From positions 1-64,000 of the forward strand of contig NZ_RJMV01000012.1 of assembly GCF_003943735.1 (NCBI RefSeq): a stretch of DNA of 64,000 bases, written 5' to 3'. The stretch comes from Streptococcus sanguinis. Its GTDB lineage: Bacteria > Bacillota > Bacilli > Lactobacillales > Streptococcaceae. Position 1 is the stretch's first letter. Every line of letters begins with the position of its first letter. Positions 38,100 through 47,996 of the stretch are shown here, in pieces. The translations under genes and the position numbers were made by a program. The notes beneath the pieces are model-generated. The model saw only the letters and a program-made list of their open reading frames with translations, did not search any database and had not been told where the DNA came from.

Positions 38100-38253
38100 G
38101 AGAAGAAAAAAGGTCCAATGGACCTTTTCAAAACGTTACGTTACTATCGTAACTTTCTATCCACAACCTAAAAATGTCTCCCAGACCTTTTGAAGAAAAC
38201 TCGCTACTGCGAGTTCCCATCTGCAACCTGAAACAATCCCCCGGATTGTTTCA
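38100..38253. repeat. Cluster of small hairpins downstream of livF, including its terminator
   Basis: The 320 bases between the CBS/ACT gene and livF hold four hairpins: AAAAGGTCCA/TGGACCTTTT (38107-38128, with T run on the minus strand, the likely livF terminator), GTTACG/CGTAAC (about 38135-38153), AACTCGC/GCGAGTT (about 38198-38215) and TGAAACAATC/GATTGTTTCA (38229-38253, containing the livF stop). Two of about 57 bases each look like degenerate tandem copies sharing CTACTG-like loops and ATC..CAACCT. Confidence 0.55.
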
Positions 38254-38961
38254 GCCACCTAGATATGCTTTGCGGACTTCGTCAGAAGCGAGGAGCTCTT
38301 GGCCAGTTCCGGACAGAACGATTTTGCCTGTTTCAAGGACATAACCACGGTCAGCGATAGAGAGAGCCTTATTTGCATTTTGCTCAATCAAAAGAACTGT
38401 AGTTCCTTGTCGCTGAATATCTTGGATAATATCGAAGATTTCCTGGATAAAGATTGGCGCCAAGCCCATAGAAGGCTCATCCAAGAGCAAAAGCTTAGGC
38501 GTAGACATCAGAGCCCGTCCCATAGCCAGCATCTGCTGCTCACCACCTGAAAGGGTTGCAGCATCTTGGTTTTTACGCTCTTCCAAACGTGGGAAACGAG
38601 AAAAGACCTTTTTGAGATTGGCTTGATTTTCTTCACGGTTTGTTTTGAGAAAGGCACCCATTTCCAAATTTTCCAAAACGGTCAAACCTGGAAAGACATG
38701 ACGTCCTTCTGGCACTTGCGAAAGTCCAGCTGCTACGATTTTTTGAGCAGGAACTTTTTGAATTTCATTGCCGACAAATTCAATTTTACCAGCACTTGGA
38801 CGAACCAAGCCTGAAATAGTCCGGAGAATGGTCGTTTTCCCAGCGCCATTGGCACCAATCAGGGAAACGACTTCTCCTTCGTTTACTTCAAAGCTGACAT
38901 CACGGACAGCCTGAATCATGCCATAATGGACAGAGAGATTCTCAACTTTAAGCATGGACAT
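38251..38961 (-). CDS. livF: Branched-chain amino acid ABC transporter ATPase LivF
   Basis: 236 residues. Walker A GANGAGKT (about 36-43), signature LSGGEQQ, Walker B LLLLDEPSMGLAP. The SMGLAP ending is typical of LivF. It starts at the last base of livG. Second ATPase of the importer. Confidence 0.92.
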   Translation of the reverse strand: MSMLKVENLSVHYGMIQAVRDVSFEVNEGEVVSLIGANGAGKTTILRTISGLVRPSAGKIEFVGNEIQKVPAQKIVAAGLSQVPEGRHVFPGLTVLENLEMGAFLKTNREENQANLKKVFSRFPRLEERKNQDAATLSGGEQQMLAMGRALMSTPKLLLLDEPSMGLAPIFIQEIFDIIQDIQRQGTTVLLIEQNANKALSIADRGYVLETGKIVLSGTGQELLASDEVRKAYLGG

Positions 38962-39725
38962 TAGGCTTCACCTCCTAGATAAGCTTCAATAACACGTTTG
39001 TCATTCTTGATTTCATCAGGTGTTCCGTGCGCAATCAAGCGGCCGTACTCCAGCACATAGATGCGCTCAGTGACTTCCATTACCAGACTCATGTCATGTT
39101 CAATCAGCATGATGGTAATGTTAAATTCGTTTTTAATCCGTCGAATCAATGCAGTCAGCTCTGCTGTCTCCTGAGGGTTCATCCCTGCAGCCGGCTCATC
39201 CAAGAAAAGAATCTTAGGCTCTGTTGCCAAGGCCCGAACGATTTCCAAGCGACGTTGCTGACCATAAGCTAGGTTCTTAGCCAAGGTTTCTGCTTCCTTG
39301 TCCAAGTCAAAAATTTTCAGTAACTCCAAAGCTTTGGCTTTGAGTTCTTCTTCGTTTTTGTAGTAGGCTGGCAGGCGGAAGAAGGAAGCCAACACATGAG
39401 CCTTATGATGATTACCAAAGGCAATCAGAACATTATCCAAAACACTAAGGTCCTTAAAGAGCCGGATGTTTTGGAAGGTCCGCCCGAGCCCTAAAGTAGC
39501 AATCTTGTACGGAACTTTACCATTGAGCAAGTGGCCATCTAGTGTCACTGTCCCTTCACTCGGCTCATAAACGCCCGTTAAGAGATTGAAAAGAGTCGTT
39601 TTTCCTGCACCATTAGGGCCGATCAGACCAACCAGCTCGCCCTCGTTGAGTTCCAAGGTCACATCGCTGACAGCAGTCAGACCGCCAAAGTTTTTAGTTA
39701 GATTTTTTACATCAAGAAGTGCCAT
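38961..39725 (-). CDS. livG: Branched-chain amino acid ABC transporter ATPase LivG
   Basis: 254 residues. Walker A GPNGAGKT, signature YGQQRRLEIVRAL (the LivG form), Walker B ILFLDEPAAGMNPQE. Overlaps livM by one base. Confidence 0.92.
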   Translation of the reverse strand: MALLDVKNLTKNFGGLTAVSDVTLELNEGELVGLIGPNGAGKTTLFNLLTGVYEPSEGTVTLDGHLLNGKVPYKIATLGLGRTFQNIRLFKDLSVLDNVLIAFGNHHKAHVLASFFRLPAYYKNEEELKAKALELLKIFDLDKEAETLAKNLAYGQQRRLEIVRALATEPKILFLDEPAAGMNPQETAELTALIRRIKNEFNITIMLIEHDMSLVMEVTERIYVLEYGRLIAHGTPDEIKNDKRVIEAYLGGEA

Positions 39726-40678
39726 TATTCTTTGACCTCCTTATTCTTTTTGAAGAGCTTAGACAGGCTCAGCTCCCATGTTCCCAAAAGTCCGCCTGGA
39801 CGGAAAATCATGACCAAGATTAAAGCCAAAGAATAGACAATCATCCGAATGCTGGATACATCCTGCAGCAACATATTGAGAACTCCCAAGACCACTGCAG
39901 CTACAATGGTTCCAGTCATAGATCCTAGACCGCCAAAAACGACAATGATCAAGATATTGATAGTGTTGGTAAAGGAATAGTCCTTAGGAACAACTGAACC
40001 AACGAAGCCAGCTTGAAGAGAGCCAGCAATAGAAGCCGTGATAGCACCCAAGACAAAGGCTGTCACCTTGATTCTAGTAGTATTAACCCCAACAGACTCA
40101 GCAGCAATCTCATCCTCACGGACAGACAGAGTGCTGCGACCAATAGGACTGCGCAGGAAATTCAAGGTCAAAATAGTTGTGATAACAACAAAGACATAGA
40201 CCATCTGCCAAGACGTAAAAGGCGGAATGGATAGGATACCAGCTGCTCCATTCGTCAAAGTACCGCCATTAATAATCAGAATCCGGATAATCTCTGAGAC
40301 ACCAAGAGTCGCAATCGCAAGATAGTCCCCTTTAAGACGCAGGGTTGGCAAACCAACTGCCAAAGCCACAATACCAGCAATGATAGCTCCAGCCAGCATA
40401 GCAATGAAGAAAGCTCCATATGTTGGCGATTTAGAGCCAATAATCGCTACAGCGTAGGCACCGATAGCCATAAAGCCAGCATGGCCAAGAGAGAATTGGC
40501 CTGAGAATCCGACGATGAGATTAAGCCCCACAGCCAGAATAATATTAATCCCAATCTGCTCTAAGATTTGAATGTAAAACGCATTGAGAACACCGGCACT
40601 AACCAATACTGTCATCAGCAAGTAGCCGATTAAGACAAGGCCAAGCCAGAAAATATTTATCTTTAAATTCTTTTTCAT
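39725..40678 (-). CDS. livM: Branched-chain amino acid ABC transporter permease LivM
   Basis: 317 residues with about nine helices. The family motif GFSGQFSLGHAGFMAIGAYA and the coupling-helix region VREDEIAAESVGVNT are present. Pairs with LivH. Confidence 0.92.
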   Translation of the reverse strand: MKKNLKINIFWLGLVLIGYLLMTVLVSAGVLNAFYIQILEQIGINIILAVGLNLIVGFSGQFSLGHAGFMAIGAYAVAIIGSKSPTYGAFFIAMLAGAIIAGIVALAVGLPTLRLKGDYLAIATLGVSEIIRILIINGGTLTNGAAGILSIPPFTSWQMVYVFVVITTILTLNFLRSPIGRSTLSVREDEIAAESVGVNTTRIKVTAFVLGAITASIAGSLQAGFVGSVVPKDYSFTNTINILIIVVFGGLGSMTGTIVAAVVLGVLNMLLQDVSSIRMIVYSLALILVMIFRPGGLLGTWELSLSKLFKKNKEVKE

Positions 40679-40681
40679 ACC

Positions 40682-41551
40682 TTACACCTTCTCTTTCACA
40701 TTTTTGCCAAGGATACCAGCTGGACGAATCAGAAGAATGACAATCAAAATCGCATAGACAATGGCATCGCGGAAATCAGATAGTCCAAGCGCTGTCGCAA
40801 AAGTTTCCAAAAGACCGATAACAAAGCCACCAAGCGCGGCACCAGGAATGATTCCAATACCACCGAGAACGGCCGCTACAAAGGACTTAATACCTGGAGT
40901 CATCCCCATTAAAGGCTCCAATGAATTATAATAAAGGGCAATTAGAACACCAGCAGCTCCTGCAAGAGCTGAACCCAAAGCAAAGGTGAAGCTGATCGTG
41001 CGATTGACATTGATTCCCATCAGCTGAGCAGCATCACTGTCTACAGATACAGCACGCATAGCCTTACCCATCTTTGTCTTCTGCACGATAAACTGCAGAG
41101 CCACCATGAGGAAAATAGAAATTCCCAAAATCAGCAACTGAATATTTGAGATAGAAATCGGTCCTAAGTTAAAGCGTACTGTTTTAATAACCTGTGGGAA
41201 GGAACGGGTATTGGCACCGACAAAGAAAATCATGCCATACTCGAGGAGAAAAGAGACCCCAATGGCTGTAATCAAAGCCGCAATCCGAGTCGAATTTCGC
41301 AGAGGACGATAGGCTAAAAACTCAATAACCACACCAAGAATCGCTGTCCCAATCATCGCTAAAATGAGAGAAAGGAAAAAATTAAACTTCAGGATATTAA
41401 TTAAGTAATAACCCATAAAGGCACCAATCATATAGATATCGCCGTGGGCAAAGTTAATCAGCTTAATAATCCCATAAACCATGGTATAACCCAAAGCCAG
41501 AAGCGCATAAACACTACCCAGGATTAGACCGTTGACTAATTGTTGGAGCAT
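40682..41551 (-). CDS. livH: Branched-chain amino acid ABC transporter permease LivH
   Basis: 289 residues with about eight helices. YALLALGYTMVYGIIKLINFAHGD is the classic LivH start (cited by its first part YALLALGYTMVYG), and AVSVDSDAAQLMGINV is the coupling loop. Three bases before livM. Confidence 0.92.
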   Translation of the reverse strand: MLQQLVNGLILGSVYALLALGYTMVYGIIKLINFAHGDIYMIGAFMGYYLINILKFNFFLSLILAMIGTAILGVVIEFLAYRPLRNSTRIAALITAIGVSFLLEYGMIFFVGANTRSFPQVIKTVRFNLGPISISNIQLLILGISIFLMVALQFIVQKTKMGKAMRAVSVDSDAAQLMGINVNRTISFTFALGSALAGAAGVLIALYYNSLEPLMGMTPGIKSFVAAVLGGIGIIPGAALGGFVIGLLETFATALGLSDFRDAIVYAILIVILLIRPAGILGKNVKEKV

Positions 41552-41580
41552 TAGATACCACTCTTTCTATAATAAAATAA

Positions 41581-41629
41581 GGAATGGGACAAAAATCAGC
41601 AGACTAGGTCGTGATTTTATCATCCCACT
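41581..41629. repeat. Short copy of the GGGACA intergenic repeat
   Basis: AATGGGACAAAAATC .. GATTTTATCATCCCACT, an imperfect palindrome between livJ and livH. It resembles the inner palindrome of the element at 14936-15118. The rest of the 245-base gap shows no gene. Confidence 0.5.
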
Positions 41630-41765
41630 CCCAAAATACGAATAATAGTTGATTGAGAAACGAAGAAGAATAGATTATAAAACAATACTCTTTCAAATCC
41701 GTAGATTTATAAAGAAAGAAATCATCTACTAACTTGCTCAAGCAACTAGAAATAGAAAACAAGTC

Positions 41766-41790
41766 AAAGACTGGGATAGCCCCAGCCTCG
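41766..41790 (-). terminator. Hairpin downstream of livJ
   Basis: AGACTGGG / CCCCAGCCT stem just past the livJ stop. There is only a weak T run on the minus strand, so it may be partial and allow read-through to livHMGF. Confidence 0.55.
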
Positions 41791-41796
41791 TAACTA

Positions 41797-42957
41797 TTAT
41801 TCCGCTTTAACTGTTTCTACAGTATCTACTTGACCGTCTTTCAAGCCAATCATCAGAGCTGTTTTCACTGGATTGTGATCTTTATCAATAGTGATTGAAC
41901 CAGTTACTCCATCGAAATCTTTAAGCTTAGCCAAGTTGTCTTTGATATCTACAGAAGTTTTAGCACCTTTGGCTGCTTCTGCTGCCATATAAACAGAGTC
42001 ATATGCCAGAGCTGCAAACATAGAAGGCTCTTCTTTGTACTTAGCTTTGTATGCTTCAATAAACTTCTTAGCTTTTTCTGACATTTCACCAGAAGTTGTA
42101 AAGCCAGATACATAGTAAACATTTGTAGCTGCAGCAGGAGTTGCTTGCTCAACGAACTTAGCATCACCAAAGCCATCAGGACCAACGATTGTTTGGTCAA
42201 TACCTAAACCACGCGCTTGATTGACAATTTTACCAGCTTCAGTATAGTAACCTGGAACAACCAGAGCGTCAAATTCTTTACCCTTAATCTTTGTCAAAGC
42301 AGCTTGGAAGTCTGTATCCTTGGATTGGAAGGTTTCTGTTGCTACAATCTCACCCTTGAATTCCTTCTTGAAGGCATCCGCCATTCCTTTAGCGTAGTCA
42401 CTAGATTGGTCGTAGTAAAGAACGACTTTCTTAGCTTTCAAGTTATCAGTAACATACTTAGAAATGATTTTACCTTGGTAGCTATCAATGAAAGTTGCTC
42501 GGTAAAGATAATCTTGCTTGTTGGTCAGATCATCCTGTGTCGCACTTGGTGTAATGATTGGTACACCTGCTTTAGCAGCATTTGCAGTAGCTGAAGCTGT
42601 AGCTCCAGAAGTCGCAGGGCCAATGATTGCATTTACCTTGCTTTGGGTAACCAAGCTAGTAGTGATGGTAGATGCTTCAGCTGTTTCTGATTTGTTATCC
42701 TTATCAGTAACTTCAATCTTCTTGCCATCTACGCCACCAGCAGCGTTGATTTCATCAACGGCCAACTGAGCACCATGTTGTTCAGCTGTACCGTAGGCTG
42801 CTACTTCACCTGATTCTTCAAAGTTAAAACCAAATTTAATCGTATCGCCAATTTCTGTACCAGTTGCTGTTGAGTTGTTATTGGATACTTCTCCACAAGC
42901 TGCGAGAAGGGCTGCACTAGCAAAAGCTACTAGGGATAGTGCAAATTTTTTCTTCAT
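41797..42957 (-). CDS. livJ: Branched-chain amino acid substrate-binding lipoprotein
   Basis: 386 residues. Lipoprotein signal with LAAC (Cys20), then a periplasmic-binding-protein type I fold (KFGFNFEESGEVAAYGTAE, IGPATSGATA, VYYVSGF). It captures Leu/Ile/Val outside the membrane for LivHMGF. A hairpin after it may set a higher yield for the binding protein than for the permeases. Confidence 0.92.
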   Translation of the reverse strand: MKKKFALSLVAFASAALLAACGEVSNNNSTATGTEIGDTIKFGFNFEESGEVAAYGTAEQHGAQLAVDEINAAGGVDGKKIEVTDKDNKSETAEASTITTSLVTQSKVNAIIGPATSGATASATANAAKAGVPIITPSATQDDLTNKQDYLYRATFIDSYQGKIISKYVTDNLKAKKVVLYYDQSSDYAKGMADAFKKEFKGEIVATETFQSKDTDFQAALTKIKGKEFDALVVPGYYTEAGKIVNQARGLGIDQTIVGPDGFGDAKFVEQATPAAATNVYYVSGFTTSGEMSEKAKKFIEAYKAKYKEEPSMFAALAYDSVYMAAEAAKGAKTSVDIKDNLAKLKDFDGVTGSITIDKDHNPVKTALMIGLKDGQVDTVETVKAE

Positions 42958-43045
42958 TCGGAAATCTCCTTAAGTGATTTATTTGATGATATAGTAAGAA
43001 TATATCGAATTATCTGACAATTGTCAACCCTTTATAGAAATTTTA

Positions 43046-43315
43046 TCAAATGATAACGTTTTCTTGCTCTCTATACAGGCTTCCAACAAAGTTTTGATCT
43101 AGTTCTTTTATGTGAGATATCCGAACTTGCTTAACATAGCGTTCCTTGGGCAGATTCTCCTGTAAGTTCTGGGCGTCCTCTTGATTGACATAGAGATGCA
43201 GATAACGATGCTTCTTAGAATGATAAATGATATCACCGAAGTTAGCCAGCTTTTTGGCATCTCGATTATAGTAAAGATAGACAATCAAGCCCACTCTTTC
43301 TTCTCTTTCTATCAT
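43046..43315 (-). CDS. YlbG/UPF0298 family protein
   Basis: 89 residues, DUF2129: [22 protein letters not shown] and [11 protein letters not shown]. Small cytoplasmic protein conserved in Firmicutes. Function unknown. It lies between clpP and livJ, and the ATG follows AAAGGAGTTTT. Confidence 0.85.
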
Positions 43316-43440
43316 AAAACTCCTTTCCGGTCCATGTAGTTCTTAGATGATTATAGCAAAGATAGGGCAAAAAAACTAGCCCTGAAAAGCTTTATGGCCT
43401 GCTTAAATCACCTGAACTTGGTAACTTGTCAGACTCAAAG

Positions 43441-43467
43441 CAAAAAAGGAGCCGCTTTTGGCTCCTC
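43441..43467 (-). terminator. Terminator after clpP
   Basis: AGGAGCC / GGCTCCT stem (43447-43466), followed on the minus strand by TTTTTT. Confidence 0.85.
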
Positions 43468-43472
43468 CTCTG

Positions 43473-44063
43473 TTAGCTCAGATTGCTATTTTCCATGATT
43501 TCATCAATAAAGCCGTATTCCAAGGTTTCCTGAGCACTCATCCAGTAATCGCGTTCCGCATCCTTATGGATTTGCTCAACGGACTTGCCAGAGTTTTCGG
43601 CCAAGATTTTTTCCAAGGTATTACGAGTTCTAAGCAAGTGCTCAGCTACAATAGCCATATCCGTTTGCTGAGTACCACTTCCAGCTCCTCCCATTGGCTG
43701 GTGAATCAAATATTCCGCATTTGGAAGCATGAAGCGTTTGCCCTTAGCACCACTGGAAGCAATGACCGTTCCCATGCTGGCAGCTACACCCATAACAATG
43801 GTCTGAACATCAGACTTGATGAAGTTCATAGTATCCACAATTGCCAAACCTGCTGAGACAGATCCACCCGGCGTATTTACATAGAGGTAAATATCTTTAG
43901 TATTGTCCTGTGCATCCAAGAAAAGAAGCTGGGCAATGACAGAATTAGCCATATTGTCCTCCACTGGACCAGTCAGCATGATAATGCGGTCTTTTAATAG
44001 CCGGGAGTAAATATCATAGGAGCGTTCTCCTCGGCTGGTTTGTTCAATAACTACAGGAATCAT
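43473..44063 (-). CDS. clpP: ATP-dependent Clp protease proteolytic subunit
   Basis: 196 residues. Catalytic triad Ser96 (GVAASMG), His121 (LIHQPMGG) and Asp172 (ERDYWM). It forms the tetradecameric chamber used by ClpC/ClpE/ClpX for protein turnover. The promoter overlaps a CtsR box (44145-44161), so heat-shock control is expected. Confidence 0.95.
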   Translation of the reverse strand: MIPVVIEQTSRGERSYDIYSRLLKDRIIMLTGPVEDNMANSVIAQLLFLDAQDNTKDIYLYVNTPGGSVSAGLAIVDTMNFIKSDVQTIVMGVAASMGTVIASSGAKGKRFMLPNAEYLIHQPMGGAGSGTQQTDMAIVAEHLLRTRNTLEKILAENSGKSVEQIHKDAERDYWMSAQETLEYGFIDEIMENSNLS

Positions 44064-44131
44064 AGTTTTCTCTCTTTCTCTTTTTAAAATTTTCTATCAA
44101 ACTAGAAAATAGAATTTCAAATTACGAGACT

Positions 44132-44161
44132 ATTATATCCTTTTGGTCAAAAAAGGTCAAA
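44132..44161 (-). promoter_or_regulatory. clpP promoter with CtsR operator
   Basis: GGTCAAA AAA GGTCAAA at 44145-44161 is a perfect CtsR heptad direct repeat. On the minus strand TTGACC (44160-44155), 17 bases, TATAAT (44137-44132) form the promoter, so CtsR would cover the -35. Confidence 0.85.
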
Positions 44162-44234
44162 TAGAAACTCCTTTTCCCAGAATCTCTTCACAAATTGTCA
44201 ACATTTTAATTTGTCCTATACACAAATTAAAAAT

Positions 44235-44588
44235 TTATTTTTTCCAGTTTGAGGGAGAAAAACCGATATATGAGTTGTTCTTATATTCTAAATAAGCTAA
44301 TTTCCCAATAATATCCTGTTCGTTTTTATTAATAGTATATCGAAAACGAATCTCTTTCCCATTTAATAAATCAGTTATTTCTTGTTCAGAGAATTCATAT
44401 CCCCCCCATATACGCTTAAAGCGCACCTCTTCACCGTTCCATATACCAATTATATACTCTCCTTTAACAGCATAATTTCTTGAATCCGAGCTATCGAAAT
44501 AAATATCCATATATTCGCTTACGTGGCTATCGTAAGCGTCAGCAATGTTTTCCTCTTCGCCCAAAATTTCTTCCCAATCAATTGCCAT
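44235..44588 (-). CDS. Orphan protein of unknown function between clpP and upp
   Basis: 117 residues, acidic N-terminal half. The C-terminal half FSEQEITDLLNGKEIRF..KLAYLEYKNNSYIGFSP resembles in outline the repeat found at the C-terminus of some topoisomerases and DUF3945 proteins of mobile elements (a weak, by-eye match). The DNA is clearly richer in A+T than clpP and upp, suggesting later arrival. The start follows AGTAGGAATTTGAT. Confidence 0.6.
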   Translation of the reverse strand: MAIDWEEILGEEENIADAYDSHVSEYMDIYFDSSDSRNYAVKGEYIIGIWNGEEVRFKRIWGGYEFSEQEITDLLNGKEIRFRYTINKNEQDIIGKLAYLEYKNNSYIGFSPSNWKK

Positions 44589-44608
44589 ATCAAATTCCTA
44601 CTTTCATT

Positions 44609-45238
44609 TTATTTAGTTCCAAAAAGACGATCTCCTGCATCTCCCAGTCCTGGTACGATATAACCATGATCATTGAGATGGTCATCCAGAGCCGCTGTGA
44701 AAATATCAACATCTGGATGAGCTTCCTGCAAGGCTTTTACTCCTTCAGGCGCAGAAACCAAGCAGACAAATGTAATGTGGCTAGCACCACGTTTCTTCAG
44801 AGAATCCACAGCCAAGATAGCAGAACCACCCGTAGCTAGCATTGGATCTACAACGAAAATTTGACGTTGGTCGATATCTTCTGGCAACTTGACCAGATAC
44901 TCAACCGGCTTCAGAGTTTCTTCATCACGGTACATTCCAATATGCCCAACTTTGGCTGCTGGAACCAAGCTCAGAAGTCCATCCACCATGCCAATACCAG
45001 CCCGCAAGATTGGAACAATAGCTAATTTTTTCCCTGCAATCTGCTTTTGGACTGTTTTTGTAATTGGTGTTTCAATTTCTACATCTTCAAGTGGTAAATC
45101 GCGCAAAACTTCATATCCCATGAGCATTGCGATTTCATCAACTAATTCACGAAAAGCCTTGGTAGAGGTATCTGTACGACGCAAGATAGACAATTTATGC
45201 TGAATAAGCGGATGAGCGATAACTTCAAGTTTTCCCAT
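44609..45238 (-). CDS. upp: Uracil phosphoribosyltransferase
   Basis: 209 residues. PRPP-binding [11 protein letters not shown] and uracil-binding [11 protein letters not shown] are present. It salvages uracil to UMP. I start at ATG 45238 ([11 protein letters not shown]) behind AAGGAAATCCAATC. An in-frame codon seven residues upstream is unlikely. Confidence 0.94.
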   Translation of the reverse strand: MGKLEVIAHPLIQHKLSILRRTDTSTKAFRELVDEIAMLMGYEVLRDLPLEDVEIETPITKTVQKQIAGKKLAIVPILRAGIGMVDGLLSLVPAAKVGHIGMYRDEETLKPVEYLVKLPEDIDQRQIFVVDPMLATGGSAILAVDSLKKRGASHITFVCLVSAPEGVKALQEAHPDVDIFTAALDDHLNDHGYIVPGLGDAGDRLFGTK

Positions 45239-45290
45239 GATTGGATTTCCTTCTTTCAATTTATTCTTCTTATTATATCAAAAAAAGTGT

Positions 45291-45319
45291 GAAAAGGCTT
45301 GCCATAAGCAAGCCTTTTC
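45291..45319 (-). terminator. Terminator after mgtA
   Basis: GAAAAGGCTTG / CAAGCCTTTTC stem, followed on the minus strand by a long T run (45280-45286). Confidence 0.85.
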
Positions 45320-45335
45320 AAAGATTTTCTACACC

Positions 45336-47996
45336 TTACAGCCATTCTCTATAGCGCTTGATATAAAGGTGTTTAACAAGAGTTACACTAACCATATAAA
45401 GCACAATAATCAAGAAAAGAAAAAGGAAATAAGTGCCATTCAGCGGGGCAGTTTTCAGAACTGACGCAAAGAGGCTGTATGGCAAGGAAGTAACAAAGAG
45501 AGCTGCTGCCATGGTCGTCACAATGACAGACAAAGCAGGACGACTTTGCACAAATGGCAGCTTAGGTGAGCGCAGCATGTAGATGACCATGGTCTGGGTC
45601 CACATGGACTCAATGAACCAGCCTGTTTGAAAAAGAGTGATAAAGATTTCTGCTTGCCCACTACCAGCTTGATAGCTACCTCCTGTTATCATAGGCACGA
45701 TAATAAAGTAGAGCACCAGATAGGTCAAAACATCAAAAACGGATGAGATAGGCCCAATCCAAGCCATAAAGCGGGTAATAGAGTTAGCAGACCAAATCCG
45801 TGGTCTCTTGAGAAATTCACTGTCTACGTTATCAAAGGGCAGAGCGATACAAGACAAGTCATAAACCAGATTGAGGACAATCAGATGAACTGGTGCCATA
45901 GGCAGAAAAGGCAGAAAGATACTGGCAAAGAGGAGAGAAAAGATATTCCCAAAATTGGAACTGACCGTCATCTTAATGTACTTGGTCATGTTGGCATAGA
46001 CCTTGCGTCCCTCTACCAACCCCTTCTCCAGAACCATGAGGTCCTTGTCCAGCAGAATGACATCTGCTGTTTCCTTGGCAATATCGACAGCTGTATCAAC
46101 AGAAATACCCACATCTGCTACCTTCATAGAAGGTGCATCATTGATACCATCACCCATGTAGCCAACCTTGTGGCCATTGGCCTTGAGTTGGAGAATGATC
46201 CGAGCTTTTTGGTCAGGTGAGAGCTTGGCAAAAACCGTTGTATGCTCTACTGCTTGGCTCAATTCCTCATCTGATAAAGCATCTACCTCTAAGCCTAGTA
46301 AGATATTATCTACATCTAACCCAACCTTTTCACAAACTGCCTGGGTCACCTTATCATTATCACCGGTCAAAATCTTAGTGGCAACTCCGTACTCAGCCAA
46401 GGTTTCAATAGCTGGAGCCGCAGATGACTTAGGTGGATCTAGAAAGGCCAGATAGCCCGTCAAAATCATGTTAGATTCATCCTTGACTTCATAGTCGTAA
46501 TCTTCTTCTAAGTCTGACTTGTAGCTAACACCAAGCACGCGCAGCCCTTGCTCATTGAGTTGAGCCACTTCCGCAAGGATTTCCTGACGAATCTCCTCAG
46601 TCAATTCCGTAATGCGTTTCTTGTATTCTACATGGCTAGAGATAGCCAGCATTTCCTCCAAGGCCCCCTTGGTCACCATGCTGATAACATCCTCATCATC
46701 CTTGACGATGACACTCATACGACGACGCTCGAAATCAAAGGGCAGTTCATCAATTTTCTTAAAGGTTTGGTCTAGATTACGGACAATCTCATGCTTTTCT
46801 GCTTCTTTCTCCGTCCGATTGATAATGGCCCGGTCCATAAGATTTTTGAGACCAGTTTGATAGTAGGAATTGAGAAAAGCACGACGGAGCACTGCTAAGT
46901 CCAAATCTCCATGAATATCCAGCGGGTATTCTAACACAATCTCGTCTTGGGTCAGTGTGCCCGTCTTATCCGTACAAAGGATATCAATAGCTCCTAGGTC
47001 TTGGATGGCATTCAGCTTCTTAATCACGACCTTTTCCTGAGCCATGATAATAGAACCTTTAGCCAGGCTCGCTGTGATAATCATAGGCAGCATTTCTGGA
47101 GTCAGGCCGACCCCAACACTGAGGGCAAAGACACCTGCTTCCAGCCAGTCGCCGTCTGTCAGACCGTTGATGAAGAACACGACTGGAACCATGACGAGCA
47201 TCAGACGAATCAAGAGCCAGGAAATGCTATTCATCTCGCGCTCAAAAGAGGTCGGCTCATCGTAGGTGTTCAGCGTCTGCTCAATGGCTCCCATCATGGT
47301 CTCATCTCCAACCACCAGCACCAGAGCTGTAGCTCTTCCGGAAATAACGTTTGTTCCCATAAAGGCCAGCGACTCTGTTTCTAAAAGGCTATCAAGTTTT
47401 TGTTCATCTGACTTGGCCAGACAGACCTTTTCTACCGCATCGCTTTCGCCTGTCAGGCCGGACTGCTGAACAAAGAAATCACGTGAGTCCAGTAGCAGCA
47501 CATCTGCAGGAATCATGTCTCCAGCACTAAGTTTGATGATGTCTCCCACAACAAGCTCATCAATCGGCAGTTCCTGCTCTACTCCTTCACGGATAACCGT
47601 AGCCGTGTTGACAATCAGCCGAGACAAATTACTAGCAGCGCGGTCGCTCCGCAATTCCTGAACAAAACGAATACCTCCAGAAATCAGCACCAGAACAACA
47701 ATGATGATGGAAGTCGTCGGATCTTCCTCACCAGGCTTAGCCAGCCAAACATTGGTCACTAAAGACACTAGGGCAATCACCAATAAGATGACTGTAAAGG
47801 GGTTAATGATAGACTCGTAAATTTTCTTTAGAATAGAGTCTTCCTGACCCTTTGTGATGATATTTTCACCATAGAGGTTACGATTTTCTTCGACCTGCTC
47901 TTCTGTCAGGCCACGAAAAGAACTCTTGTAAAAAGCCAGAGTTTCTTTTACAGGAAGCTGCAGAGCAGCAACTAATCTTTCTTTTACTGTTTTCAT
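45336..47996 (-). CDS. mgtA: P-type Mg2+-importing ATPase MgtA
   Basis: 886 residues. P-type ATPase with phosphorylation site CTDKTGTLTQDE, TGES actuator loop (SGLTGES) and GDGINDAPSM hinge. The N-terminal cation-ATPase segment and ten helices match MgtA. It brings Mg2+ in at low external magnesium. The ATG at 47996 has AAGGAG seven bases ahead. An in-frame TTG at 48044 lacks a ribosome binding site and overlaps the leader hairpin. It is preceded by a leader ORF, a GST gene and an M-box. Confidence 0.93.
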   Translation of the reverse strand: MKTVKERLVAALQLPVKETLAFYKSSFRGLTEEQVEENRNLYGENIITKGQEDSILKKIYESIINPFTVILLVIALVSLVTNVWLAKPGEEDPTTSIIIVVLVLISGGIRFVQELRSDRAASNLSRLIVNTATVIREGVEQELPIDELVVGDIIKLSAGDMIPADVLLLDSRDFFVQQSGLTGESDAVEKVCLAKSDEQKLDSLLETESLAFMGTNVISGRATALVLVVGDETMMGAIEQTLNTYDEPTSFEREMNSISWLLIRLMLVMVPVVFFINGLTDGDWLEAGVFALSVGVGLTPEMLPMIITASLAKGSIIMAQEKVVIKKLNAIQDLGAIDILCTDKTGTLTQDEIVLEYPLDIHGDLDLAVLRRAFLNSYYQTGLKNLMDRAIINRTEKEAEKHEIVRNLDQTFKKIDELPFDFERRRMSVIVKDDEDVISMVTKGALEEMLAISSHVEYKKRITELTEEIRQEILAEVAQLNEQGLRVLGVSYKSDLEEDYDYEVKDESNMILTGYLAFLDPPKSSAAPAIETLAEYGVATKILTGDNDKVTQAVCEKVGLDVDNILLGLEVDALSDEELSQAVEHTTVFAKLSPDQKARIILQLKANGHKVGYMGDGINDAPSMKVADVGISVDTAVDIAKETADVILLDKDLMVLEKGLVEGRKVYANMTKYIKMTVSSNFGNIFSLLFASIFLPFLPMAPVHLIVLNLVYDLSCIALPFDNVDSEFLKRPRIWSANSITRFMAWIGPISSVFDVLTYLVLYFIIVPMITGGSYQAGSGQAEIFITLFQTGWFIESMWTQTMVIYMLRSPKLPFVQSRPALSVIVTTMAAALFVTSLPYSLFASVLKTAPLNGTYFLFLFLIIVLYMVSVTLVKHLYIKRYREWL

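Noticed and set aside
38229-38253. TGAAACAATC hairpin as the livF terminator
   Set aside because: No T run follows on the minus strand. The hairpin at 38107-38128 with TTTTTT is the better terminator.
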